Shown here: positions 15,369 through 23,095 of the stretch, piece after piece
How positions within the stretch are numbered: the stretch's first letter is position 1
Layout of the letters: each line of letters begins with the position of its first letter
DNA from: Micromonospora cabrerizensis
GTDB lineage: Bacteria; Actinomycetota; Actinomycetes; Mycobacteriales; Micromonosporaceae
Assembly (NCBI RefSeq): GCF_022230955.1
Contig: NZ_JAKKFI010000004.1
Location: forward strand, 1 to 36,900
Direction of reading: 5' to 3'
DNA: 36,900 bases
Position numbers and translations under genes: made by a program
The notes under the pieces: model-generated
Told to the model about the DNA's origin: nothing
The model's input: only the letters and a program-made list of their open reading frames with translations
The model's database searches: none

Positions 15369-16574
15369 TCACGGCCGGCGGCTCCCGGCGAGCGCGTCGC
15401 GCCGACCGGTGGCCACGGCGAGCCCTGCGTCGCCCGTTGTCGTGGTGCCCGTACCCCGGCCCGGGTCGTCGTCGGCGGCGACCGGGCCGGCGCCGCTGTC
15501 GACGCCACCCGCCGGGCCGGCGCCGCTGTCGACGCCACCGGCCGGGCCGGGTCGGCGCAGGCGACCAGCGACCCGGTGGGCCTGGCGCAGCGCCGAGTAC
15601 GCCAGCCAGTCACCACGCCCGACGAGGCGGTGCTTGAGTCCGGTCACGCCCGGCGGCAGGGGGTAACCGTTGGTGGGCAGATACCGACGGTAGTGCTCGG
15701 CGGCCCGGTGGAAGAAGTCCCGCCGCAGGTGTGGGTGCAGCCGACCGTCGTTGCCCACCACCACGAGGTAGTGGTTGATCATCAGCTGGAACAGCTCGGC
15801 CTGCAACCGCTCGTCCGGGTGCTTCCGGGCGACCCAGTCCAGCAGTCGCTCGTACTGGGCGAACGCGTCGAAGTGCCGCCCGCTGCGCGTGGACGTTATC
15901 GCCCCGTGCCGGCCCTGCCGGTACAGGTAGCAGACCCGGTCCAGCACGGAGATCTTCTCGGCGCCGATCAGCAGGGGGTGACTGAACGGGATGTCCTCGT
16001 ACCAGCCGGGAAAGAACCGCAGCTCCAGTTGGTCCAGGAAGTCCCGGCGGACCACCTTGTTCCAGGCGGTGTGCTGCACCCGCAACAGCTGCGGTTGGTC
16101 GTCCAGGCGGTTGACGCCGGGGATCGCGCGCAGCAGGTGGCTGCTCGCGTCGACCTCCCGCCGACCGTCCTCGTGCACCCGCAGGTGGTCCAGCATCAGC
16201 ACGTCCGGCTCGTGCTGGCGCAGCCGGTCCAGCACCGCCGGGATCGTGCCCGGAGGCACCCAGTCGTCACTGTCGACGAACCAGACGTACCGGCCGGTGG
16301 CGACGTCGAGCCCGGCGTTGCGGGCCAGGCCCAGACCCACGTTGCTGCTCAGGTGTACGACGCGGACGCCCTCGCGGCCGGCGGCGTAGGCGCGGAGCAT
16401 GTCGCCGCAGCCGTCCGGGGAGGCGTCGTCGACGGCGATCAGCTCGACCGCGTCCGACTCGCCCGCCGGGACGTCGGCCCGGATCGACTCGAGGCACTGG
16501 TACAGGTACGCCTCGACGCCGTACACGGGCACGACGATGCTCAGCAGCGGTGCATGCGTCGGCTCTTTGACCAC
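15369..16574 (-). CDS. GT2-family glycosyltransferase
   Basis: This cytoplasmic inverting glycosyltransferase has a GT-A fold: LSIVVPVYGVEAYL at the N-terminus, the IAVDDASPDGC nucleotide-binding Asp pair, VGLGLARNAGLD, and FVDSDDWVPPG as the DxD metal site. Its C-terminal half resembles teichoic-acid GT2 enzymes such as TarP/TarS-type proteins only in general layout. The last about 70 residues are low-complexity and include a duplicated AGGVDSGAGP. The GTG at 16574 (about 401 aa) has GAAGG with an eight-base spacer; GTG 16583 is the alternative. It probably adds a sugar to the wall polymer assembled by this locus; donor unknown. Confidence 0.85.
   Translation of the reverse strand: MVKEPTHAPLLSIVVPVYGVEAYLYQCLESIRADVPAGESDAVELIAVDDASPDGCGDMLRAYAAGREGVRVVHLSSNVGLGLARNAGLDVATGRYVWFVDSDDWVPPGTIPAVLDRLRQHEPDVLMLDHLRVHEDGRREVDASSHLLRAIPGVNRLDDQPQLLRVQHTAWNKVVRRDFLDQLELRFFPGWYEDIPFSHPLLIGAEKISVLDRVCYLYRQGRHGAITSTRSGRHFDAFAQYERLLDWVARKHPDERLQAELFQLMINHYLVVVGNDGRLHPHLRRDFFHRAAEHYRRYLPTNGYPLPPGVTGLKHRLVGRGDWLAYSALRQAHRVAGRLRRPGPAGGVDSGAGPAGGVDSGAGPVAADDDPGRGTGTTTTGDAGLAVATGRRDALAGSRRP
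15481..15550. repeat. 30-bp tandem repeat in the 3' end of the GT2 gene
   Basis: A 30-base unit beginning ccgggccggcgccgctgtcg occurs about 2.3 times and encodes the duplicated AGGVDSGAGP of the GT2 C-terminal tail. The copies are almost identical. Confidence 0.8.
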
Positions 16575-16827
16575 GCTCGCCACCTTCGGCGACCAGGGTG
16601 GCCGGCCCCGGAACCCGGCGTGGCCGCCGGTGGTGGAGTCTCTGAACTCCCGCCCGACGGAAGGTTAACGACGGCCGGCCGACGCCTGCCGAAGGCAGGG
16701 GGATGACGGGTGGGACACGTCCGGTTCACCCGGGAGTGACCCGGTAGGGTGCCTCGGTGCGGCCCTGCTGGGCCGTCGCGGGCGTCGCCGTCGCGCCGTC
16801 CGACGCCGCGCCGAGGAGGATTCGAAC

Positions 16828-16866
16828 GTGCTGGTGACCCTGCCGAGCCTCGGGATCCCGGCATGA
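16828..16866 (+). CDS. 12-residue leader ORF upstream of the acyltransferase
   Basis: A GTG at 16828 follows GAGGAGGA with a seven-base spacer, the best ribosome site in this part of the window. It encodes only MLVTLPSLGIPA, and its TGA (16864-16866) overlaps the acyltransferase ATG (16863) as ATGA. The acyltransferase itself has only a weak ribosome site. This suggests translation coupled through a leader peptide. Whether the peptide has any function is unknown. Confidence 0.5.
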   Translation: MLVTLPSLGIPA

Positions 16867-18158
16867 CGAGCGCTCCCGCGGTGTCGGCGGACCGGCCAGC
16901 CCTCGCGTCAGCCCGGCTGCCCTCGCTGACCGGGCTGCGCTGGATCGCCGCGTTACTGGTCTTCGGCTTCCACGCCGGCACGATGCGGATCATCGCCGAG
17001 CCGGACTACAAGGCGGTGGTCGACGCGCTGTTCACCCTCGGCCTGTCCGGGGTGCAGTTCTTCTTCATCCTCAGCGGTTTCGTGCTGGTCTGGTCGGCCC
17101 GGGACGGCGACTCCCGGCGCACCTTCTGGCGGCGACGGATCGCCAAGATCTACCCCAACCACCTGGTGCTGTTCGGGGCGACACTGCTGGTCGCCTGGTG
17201 GTTCACCGACCCGGTCCTGCCGGCGGCCGCGCTGGAGAACCTGTTGCTGTTGCAGGCCTGGGATCCCCGGCCCGGCTGGTTCTACAGCATCAACACGGTG
17301 AGCTGGTCGCTGTCCTGCGAGTTCTTCTTCTACCTGTGCCTGCCGCTGGCCCTGCCCCTGCTGCGCCGGGCCCGGCCGAGGTTGCTCTGGGTGCTGATCG
17401 TCGCGCTGCCACTGCTGATCCTCGCGCTCTGGCCGGCCCAGCAACTGGTGCCGGAGGTGAGCCGGTGGTGGTTCACCCAGATCTTCCCGCCGGTGCGGTC
17501 ACTGGAGTTCTGGTTGGGCGCGGTGGCGGCCGAGTTGATGCGCCGGGGTCTGTGGCGCGGCCCGGGGCTGACCGCCGCCTCCCTGATCTTCCTGGGCACC
17601 TGGGTGGCAGCCACCCAGTGGATCCGTGCGGAGTTGTGGACCACCCTGCTGGCGGTCGCGTACCTGTTGGTGATCACCGCCGCCGCGGACGCGGACGTGC
17701 GGGACAGGCGGTCGCCGTGGCGGTCCCGGCCGCTGGTCTGGCTCGGAGAGGTCTCCTTCGCCTTCTACCTGGTCCACGTGCTGGTGATGACGAGTGTGCT
17801 GCGCTGGAGCGGTGACTGGGGGACCGGGTTCCCGGGGTGGCGCGGCCCGGTCGTGGTGCTCGGCTTCCTGGTGGCGAACCTGGTCCTCGCCGGGCTGCTG
17901 CACCGCTACGTCGAGACCCCGATGATGCGTCGGCTCGCGCCGCGCCGTCCGGCCCGACCGGCGCCCGTCCCCCGACAACGCACTGCCGGATCCGACGCCG
18001 CCGGCCCGCAGCCCGTGGCCGCCGGCCCGCAGGCAGAGGCCGCCGGCCCGCAGCCCGTGGCCGCCGGCCCACAGGCAGACGCCGCCGGGCCACAGGCCGA
18101 GGCCGCCGGCGAGGGTGACCAGAGCGGCGGTCGATCACCGTACGTCGACTCGCGCTGA
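16863..18158 (+). CDS. OafA/Acyltransferase_3 family membrane O-acyltransferase
   Basis: This 431-aa polytopic protein transfers an acyl group, usually acetyl, to a sugar at the membrane. LTGLRWIAALLVFGFHAG in the first span, with the conserved R and H, and LSGVQFFFILSGFVLVWSAR are the family signatures; YPNHL and the WSLSCEFFFYL span follow. About ten membrane segments are visible. The final about 60 residues are a hydrophilic tail of AAGPQ-type seven-residue repeats. Translation is probably coupled to the leader ORF at 16828. It is divergent from the GT2/pseI pair, and its likely substrate is the glycan of this locus. Confidence 0.87.
   Translation: MTSAPAVSADRPALASARLPSLTGLRWIAALLVFGFHAGTMRIIAEPDYKAVVDALFTLGLSGVQFFFILSGFVLVWSARDGDSRRTFWRRRIAKIYPNHLVLFGATLLVAWWFTDPVLPAAALENLLLLQAWDPRPGWFYSINTVSWSLSCEFFFYLCLPLALPLLRRARPRLLWVLIVALPLLILALWPAQQLVPEVSRWWFTQIFPPVRSLEFWLGAVAAELMRRGLWRGPGLTAASLIFLGTWVAATQWIRAELWTTLLAVAYLLVITAAADADVRDRRSPWRSRPLVWLGEVSFAFYLVHVLVMTSVLRWSGDWGTGFPGWRGPVVVLGFLVANLVLAGLLHRYVETPMMRRLAPRRPARPAPVPRQRTAGSDAAGPQPVAAGPQAEAAGPQPVAAGPQADAAGPQAEAAGEGDQSGGRSPYVDSR
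17998..18110 (+). repeat. 21-bp imperfect repeats encoding the AAGPQ tail
   Basis: About five 21-base units (ccgccggcccgcag plus a variable part) give repeats of the form AAGPQxx at the C-terminus of the acyltransferase. Alternate units are more alike, giving a 42-bp higher-order period. Confidence 0.75.
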
Positions 18159-18240
18159 CACCGTCCACCCTGCTCAGCGGGGGTTCGGCGCGGCGAAAGC
18201 CGACACGCCCGTGGTCGGTGCGCACGGGTCGGCACGGCGG

Positions 18241-18246
18241 TAGCGT
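18241..18246 (+). promoter_or_regulatory. Probable -10 of a leaderless transcript
   Basis: TAGCGT is followed by six bases and then the GTG at 18253, a common actinobacterial leaderless arrangement. No -35 was identified. Confidence 0.45.
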
Positions 18247-18252
18247 GGAAAC

Positions 18253-18639
18253 GTGCTTCCGGTCGCGATCACCTGTCCGCTGTGGTGGGTGGCGCGCTGG
18301 GCGACGCGGGTGCTGACCAGCCTCGCCGTCGTCGCGGCCCTGGCGCTTGGCGCGGGCCCGATCTCGGCCGCTGTGCCACCTCCGTTCGCCCTCGGTGCAC
18401 TTCCGGCGTCCTGCCCGTTCAGCTCCTCGGCGGGTGCCGCGCACGCGGCCCAGGCGGTCCCCGAGGGGGCCGTCGAGGAGTCATCGGCCGCCTGGTCCGA
18501 CGACGCTCAGCCCGCGCCGCCCGGCGGCCGGGGCGCCATCGCCACCGGCGCGCTGCCGGTGCGCGCGGCCGGGCCTGACCGACTGCCCCTCACCGACGGC
18601 CCGAGCAGCCGGGCACCACGGGCCCCACCCGGGCGCTGA
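18253..18639 (+). CDS. Small putative secreted protein of unknown function
   Basis: I do not recognise this 128-aa protein. The N-terminus has a hydrophobic segment (ATRVLTSLAVVAALALGAG) followed by A-A, fitting a signal peptide or anchor. The rest is Ala/Pro/Gly/Ser-rich with no recognisable domain. It begins at a GTG with a leaderless-type -10, which supports it as a real gene, and lies 130 bp upstream of another unknown membrane-anchored protein. Low complexity leaves some doubt. Confidence 0.45.
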   Translation: MLPVAITCPLWWVARWATRVLTSLAVVAALALGAGPISAAVPPPFALGALPASCPFSSSAGAAHAAQAVPEGAVEESSAAWSDDAQPAPPGGRGAIATGALPVRAAGPDRLPLTDGPSSRAPRAPPGR

Positions 18640-18769
18640 GCCACCGGGACGAGCGTCCCGCTGCCGCGCCTGTCGACCCATCCGCACCGCCCCACCGACC
18701 CGTGCTCCGCCGTGGCCAGGTGGCCGGTGCCGCTCCCCATCGCGCTGCTCTCTCCCCGAGGTGCCGACC

Positions 18770-19540
18770 ATGAAGACCGCAGTCTTCTACCAGTTCGTGA
18801 CCGAGGTGCCGCAGGCCGCCGCCATCTGGTCGACCCTGTTCCTGCTGACCCTGGGTCTGCTCGCCCTGCTGGTCGCCCGGCCCGAGCGCGACCGGCTGCC
18901 GGACGATCCGCTTCCCGCGGCGCCCACCGCTCGGGAGGTGGCCGCCGCCGAGGCCGTCGACCTGCACCGGTACGCCGAGGAGGTGGCCGTCGCGGCGGCC
19001 GGTGCGACCAGGACCGCACAGCGGCGACGTGTTGCCTGGCTGACCGCTCAGGAGGAGATGGAGCGGGCCTGGGGCGGGTACGACGAGGCGGACGCCGCCG
19101 CCCGTCGCTTCGCGGGTGCCGGGGCGCTGCCCACCCCGTACACCCCCCGCACCCCCGCCGAGTACGCCGCCCGGGAACGCTATCTGCACCGGGCGGCGAT
19201 GGCGGCGTACTGGCGGGGTGACCTGACCATGGCGCAGCTCGGTGACGTGTTCGCGCACCGGCGCGGCTGGGATCCGTGCCGGCACCCGGTCGAGCAGGAG
19301 GTGCTGCTCAGCCGGGTGATCCGGGACGCGCGACGGGCCGACTACCAGGCTGCCGCCCAACGGGAGCGGGCCGCGTGGCGGGACGCGGAACTGGCCGCCG
19401 AGTCGGCGCGGGCCCTCACCGCGGAGGCGTACGCGGCGGCGGCCCGGCTGCGACCGGCCCCGCTGCCCGCTCGACGGGCGGCGTCCGGGGTGTTCCGACC
19501 CGCCGTCGCGGCACGGTGGCGCCCGGTCCGGGCGAGTTGA
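18770..19540 (+). CDS. Membrane-anchored helical protein of unknown function
   Basis: This 256-aa protein has one N-terminal membrane span (about residues 17-37, WSTLFLLTLGLLALLV) and then a long Ala/Arg/Glu-rich, probably helical cytoplasmic part with coiled-coil potential. The central TPYTPRTPAEYAARERYLHRA and the segment MAQLGDVFAHRRGWDPCRHP look like a small folded region. The ATG at 18770 has GAGG eight bases upstream. No family recognised. It may be lineage-specific. Confidence 0.72.
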   Translation: MKTAVFYQFVTEVPQAAAIWSTLFLLTLGLLALLVARPERDRLPDDPLPAAPTAREVAAAEAVDLHRYAEEVAVAAAGATRTAQRRRVAWLTAQEEMERAWGGYDEADAAARRFAGAGALPTPYTPRTPAEYAARERYLHRAAMAAYWRGDLTMAQLGDVFAHRRGWDPCRHPVEQEVLLSRVIRDARRADYQAAAQRERAAWRDAELAAESARALTAEAYAAAARLRPAPLPARRAASGVFRPAVAARWRPVRAS

Positions 19541-19755
19541 GCCCGATCCGTGACGTGAGCCGGGTCACGCCGCACTCGAATCGGTCGTCCGGCACGATCG
19601 GCCCGATTGTTCCCGGGATTGTGGCCGCATTCTCGGCGACCTGTCCGGTTGTCGCCCGTTGGCGTCACCGTAACCGCTTGTCCCATCGAGTCACGTCATC
19701 GGCAATACGCGCAGAAATTGCCGCGTGAATTCGGGTTTACGCAGGTGAACCTGGC

Positions 19756-19784
19756 TTGGCAGGGTGTGGACGGGCCAGTAGTGT
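19756..19784 (+). promoter_or_regulatory. Sigma-70-type promoter of the riboswitch transcript
   Basis: TTGGCA (19756-19761) and TAGTGT (19779-19784) are separated by exactly 17 bp, the best vegetative-type promoter seen in the window. The start point would be near 19791, just before the aptamer. The 215 bp before it (19541-19755) contain no gene I can support. Confidence 0.7.
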
Positions 19785-19802
19785 CGTCCCGTCCGGTGCG
19801 GT

Positions 19803-19968
19803 AACCGATCGCAAGAGGCGACGCCGCGCCGACCCGCTCAATCGTGATGAACGAACCGGGGACCCATCAGTAAGTCCGGGGTGAATCCGCGAGCCACGGC
19901 CCGCGGTAGGGCGATCTTCCCGCCCGAATCCGTCAGCTAACCCGGTAGGCGGTGTCGGAAGGAGTTCC
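19803..19968 (+). ncRNA. ydaO/yuaA-type c-di-AMP riboswitch
   Basis: The leader carries the conserved blocks of the ydaO aptamer in order: gaaccggggaccc (about 19853-19865), ggggtgaatccgcgag (about 19878-19893), ggtagggcgatc (about 19905-19916), and cgaatccgtcagctaaccc to ggtaggcgg (about 19925-19952), followed by ggaagg. This class binds cyclic di-AMP and usually turns expression off when the ligand is high, often before cell-wall hydrolase or potassium/osmolyte genes. It lies about 245 bp upstream of the C39-like gene. Confidence 0.87.
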
Positions 19969-20079
19969 ATCCTCGTGCAGCACCTTTCCACCCCTCGGTT
20001 GTTCCTTCGCCTCCACGGCGTAGCGGTGCCCCCGCTCATCCGTCCAGTGACGGTGAGCTGACCCCCCGGGTCATCGCCT

Positions 20080-20117
20080 AACCGCCCGGCCTCGCCCGGG
20101 CGTTCCCCTGAGCGGTT
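20080..20117 (+). terminator. Candidate terminator / expression platform of the riboswitch
   Basis: cgcccgg (20083-20089) pairs with ccgggcg (20096-20102), followed by ttcccc. An outer aaccgc/gcggtt pair (20080-20085 / 20112-20117) offers an alternative fold. Located between aptamer and gene, it could be the switching hairpin. The weak T-tract lowers confidence. Confidence 0.45.
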
Positions 20118-20212
20118 CACCATTCGCGGACCATCGTCCGCGCGCTGGCGCCTGCCCGGATGCCGGTCCGGCCCCCGGTGTGCCGCTCACCCCCCGATCC
20201 GTGGAGGACCCC

Positions 20213-21049
20213 GTGAAGCACACCCTGAAGCGTCAGCTCCGCCGCCTCGCCACCGAGCGTCCGTACCAGATCGTCGCCGCGTCCGCCGCGGCCCTCGCGA
20301 TCGCCACCACCACCGGCGCCCTGCTCACCACCGCCGACGACGCCCCGGCCGGCCAGCGCACCGCGACCACGGTCGCCGAGATGCGCAGCGACGTCGCCGC
20401 CTCCCGCGACGAGGTGCGTGAGGCGTCGCCGTCGGCCAGCGCCGCCGCGACCAGCGCCGCCCCGGCCACCACCGCCGCGTCGCCCGCGGCCAAGGCCAGC
20501 AGCAACCCGGACCTGACGCGTAAGCCGGAGCGGCCGAAGCCGCCCGCGACGAAGGTGCTCGACTACGACTACGAGGCGCAGAACACGTACTACAACTGCG
20601 GTCCGGCAGCCACCCGTAACGCGCTCAGCGCCGCCGGGATCGACCGCACCCAGGCTGAGCTCGGCGCCGAGCTGGGCACCACCGAGATGGGCACCAACTC
20701 GGCCCTGGACACCACCCGGGTGCTCAACGCCGAGGTGAAGGGTTCCCCGTACCGGACCCGGATGTTCGCCGGCGCGCCCAGCCCGGCCCAGATGGACCGG
20801 CTCCAGGCCGACGTCGTCGCGGCCATCACCGACGGCCGTGGCGTGGTCGCCAACGTCGTCGGCGACGCCACCGACACCGACGGCAGCTGGCACTCCTACG
20901 GTGGCGGGCACTACATCGCCGTCGTGGGTTACAAGGACAACGGCCGCACCGTGCGGATCGCCGACTCGGCGAACCCGGCCGACCCGTCGTACTGGATCAC
21001 CACGATCGACCTGGCCAACTGGATCGCCAGCCGGGGCTACTCCGCCTGA
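20213..21049 (+). CDS. Secreted C39-like cysteine peptidase-fold protein under c-di-AMP control
   Basis: This 278-aa exported protein has a basic N-terminus and hydrophobic segment (IVAASAAALAIATTTGALL) as signal or anchor, an Ala/Ser/Pro-rich wall-spanning linker to about residue 115, and then a C39_2-type papain-like domain. C129 in NTYYNCGPAA, H233 in GGGHYIAVVGY and D251 in RIADSANP form the expected catalytic set. The GTG at 20213 has GGAGG five bases upstream. The riboswitch suggests a role in wall remodelling or turgor response; the substrate is unknown. Confidence 0.82.
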   Translation: MKHTLKRQLRRLATERPYQIVAASAAALAIATTTGALLTTADDAPAGQRTATTVAEMRSDVAASRDEVREASPSASAAATSAAPATTAASPAAKASSNPDLTRKPERPKPPATKVLDYDYEAQNTYYNCGPAATRNALSAAGIDRTQAELGAELGTTEMGTNSALDTTRVLNAEVKGSPYRTRMFAGAPSPAQMDRLQADVVAAITDGRGVVANVVGDATDTDGSWHSYGGGHYIAVVGYKDNGRTVRIADSANPADPSYWITTIDLANWIASRGYSA

Positions 21050-21070
21050 CCCAGGCACGCTGGACCGCCG

Positions 21071-21103
21071 CGGGCGCCGTCTCCCACAAGGAGCCGGCGC
21101 CCG
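21071..21103. terminator. Hairpin between convergent genes
   Basis: cgggcgccg (21071-21079) pairs with cggcgcccg (21095-21103) across a 15-base loop. It serves the C39-like gene and possibly the converging gene that ends at 21174. A nearby 13-bp direct repeat (aggccggctgtgc at 21142 and 21159) has no obvious role. Confidence 0.65.
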
Positions 21104-21173
21104 TGGCGTCTTCGTCCGTGCCGCCGGCCGGCTGCGCGGTCAGGCCGGCTGTGCACTTAGGCCGGCTGTGCGC

Positions 21174-22205
21174 TCAGTACGCGATGAAGCCGTACAGCGC
21201 TAGGTGGTTCGACCTCGTCCCGCCGACCGTGTGGTCGATCGTGGACGGTTGCACGCTGCCGTTCAGGAAGAGGTAGTCGATCTTGCTGGAACCGTTGGTG
21301 GCCTCGGAGCCGTAGCCGGTCATGCCGTAGCCGCTCAACGTGCCGGCCCCGATGCCCGTACGGTTCGCGTCGATGCCCACGACACGGATCGTGGAGGCGT
21401 TCAGCAGGCTGGTCGCGTCCGCGCCGAGGTGGATGCCGGTGTTGGCGATGCCCCGGTCGCCGTCGCCGGCGCAGGCGTTCTGCCGGTTCTCCTGGGGCAG
21501 GTGCATGGTCGCGGCGAACACGCTCGTGCCGGTCGCCTTGATGGTGAACCGGGCCGCGATGGCGCTGGTCCGCTTCCACTTGTGGAAGTCGGTGCTGTCC
21601 GGGTCGCTGTTCGGCGGCTTGTACAGCGTGCACCCGGCGCCGTTGGCGTACGCCGTGCCCGGCTTGAGCCAGCCCGCGCTCCAGTACTTCGAGACGTCGC
21701 CGCTGGCCAGGCTCAGCGTCCGCTTGTTCCAGATGATGCCGTTGGTCTGCTTCTTCTTGAGGTCACCGAGCGCCTGAGAGCTGCACCTGTGCGTGCTGCC
21801 CCACGGCTCCGGGTCGCTCCACGCCACGATCGCCCCGTAGCTGCCCGCCGGGTAGCCGAACTTCGCCGACAACTGGTCGGCGTACGCCTCGGCCTGGCCG
21901 GTGCCGCGGACCTGTTGCACGATCAGGATGTCGGGCGCGACCACGCCGCTGGTGCCGGTGCGACCGGCGTCGTCGACCAGGATCGAGCTCAGGTGGTCCG
22001 GCCCGGAGATGCGGGTGCAACTGCCGTCGGAGTTGTTCACCACCAGGTTCTCGATGTTGTTGTTGTAGACCCGCAGGACCCGGTCGGCCGCCACGATCGA
22101 CTCGGCGCCGCTCGGGGCTGCGCCGAGCGCGGGGGCGCTCAGGGTCGTGCCGAGCGCGACGACCGCCAGGGCCGCGACAAGTGCGGACCGATGCCTCGTG
22201 AGCAC
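21174..22205 (-). CDS. Secreted endonuclease/exonuclease/phosphatase-fold protein, altered active site
   Basis: This 343-aa protein has a clear signal peptide (SALVAALAVVALGTTLSAPALGA). The EEP fold is traced by VYNNNIENL, PDILIVQQVRG, NGIIWNKRTL, TMHLPQ, VVGIDANRTG, KIDYLFLNG and RSNHLALYGF. The metal-binding Glu of the usual QEV is Gln here (VQQVR), and the usual SDH is SNH. The GTG at 22205 has GGAG upstream. It may be an extracellular nuclease or phosphodiesterase variant, or a non-catalytic relative. Confidence 0.8.
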   Translation of the reverse strand: MLTRHRSALVAALAVVALGTTLSAPALGAAPSGAESIVAADRVLRVYNNNIENLVVNNSDGSCTRISGPDHLSSILVDDAGRTGTSGVVAPDILIVQQVRGTGQAEAYADQLSAKFGYPAGSYGAIVAWSDPEPWGSTHRCSSQALGDLKKKQTNGIIWNKRTLSLASGDVSKYWSAGWLKPGTAYANGAGCTLYKPPNSDPDSTDFHKWKRTSAIAARFTIKATGTSVFAATMHLPQENRQNACAGDGDRGIANTGIHLGADATSLLNASTIRVVGIDANRTGIGAGTLSGYGMTGYGSEATNGSSKIDYLFLNGSVQPSTIDHTVGGTRSNHLALYGFIAY

Positions 22206-22299
22206 GGTGGACTCCTCTCCGCGACGGAATCGACAGGTGTCGCTCCTCGTCCAGGCGCCGAACTCTACAGTGGATCTTCACGTTGCGGGGGTGGCGCGA

Positions 22300-23091
22300 A
22301 TGACGGCTCTCGTACCGGGCGGTGAACCGTGGGAGACTGCCGCCGTGGTGGATGAATCGGGTGGTCACGCCGGCCGTGGGCCGGTCCTGCTGCTGCTGCA
22401 CGGCATGGGGGCGACCGGCGACGTGTGGCTGCCCTGGGCGTCGCACCTCGAGCGGCACTGGCCCGGGCGGTGGCTGGCACCGGATCTGGCCGGCCACGGC
22501 TGGGCGCCGCCGCTGCCGTCGTACTCCTTCGCCGGCCTCGCCCAGCGGATCGCGCAGGCCCTCGCGCCCGACGACCGGCTCGTCGTGCTCGGGCACTCGC
22601 TGGGCGGGGTGGTCGGCCTCGCGATGGCCGCCAGCGCCGCCGGGACGCCGGTGGACGCGGTGGTCGGGCTGGGCATCAAGGCGGTCTGGTCACCGGTGGA
22701 GCTGACCCGCGCCGCCGAACTGGCCGACCGGCCGGTGAGCTGGTTCGCCACCCGCGCCGAGGCGGCCCGCCGCCACCTGCGCGTCTCCGGGCTCGCCGGC
22801 CTCGTTCCGCCGGACCACCCGGTGGTGGACGCCGGTCTTCGTCAGGTCGACGGCCGGTGGCGCCTCGCCATGGACCCGGCCGCGTTCGCCGTGGGCGAGC
22901 CCGACCTGGCCGCGCTGCTTGCGGCCACCGACGTGCCGGTGGTGCTGGCGCGCGGCGAGCACGACCCGATGGTCACCGACGAACAGCTCAAGGAGTACGG
23001 CGTACCGGTCGCCACACTGCCCGGCCTCGGGCACAACGCGCACGTGGAGGACCCGGCGGCCGTCCTGGCGCTGCTGGACGCGTACCGCTGA
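22300..23091 (+). CDS. Alpha/beta hydrolase
   Basis: This 263-aa serine hydrolase has the fold's landmarks: LLLLHGMGATGDVW (oxyanion loop), DLAGHGWAPPL, the nucleophile elbow GHSLGG with S100, the acid in RGEHDPMVT and the histidine in PGLGHNAHVEDP. The ATG at 22300 follows a GGGGGTGG stretch; a TACAGT at 22266-22271 is a possible -10. GTG 22345 is an alternative start. It converges with the transferase at 23096. The substrate is unknown. Confidence 0.85.
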   Translation: MTALVPGGEPWETAAVVDESGGHAGRGPVLLLLHGMGATGDVWLPWASHLERHWPGRWLAPDLAGHGWAPPLPSYSFAGLAQRIAQALAPDDRLVVLGHSLGGVVGLAMAASAAGTPVDAVVGLGIKAVWSPVELTRAAELADRPVSWFATRAEAARRHLRVSGLAGLVPPDHPVVDAGLRQVDGRWRLAMDPAAFAVGEPDLAALLAATDVPVVLARGEHDPMVTDEQLKEYGVPVATLPGLGHNAHVEDPAAVLALLDAYR

Positions 23092-23095
23092 CCGG

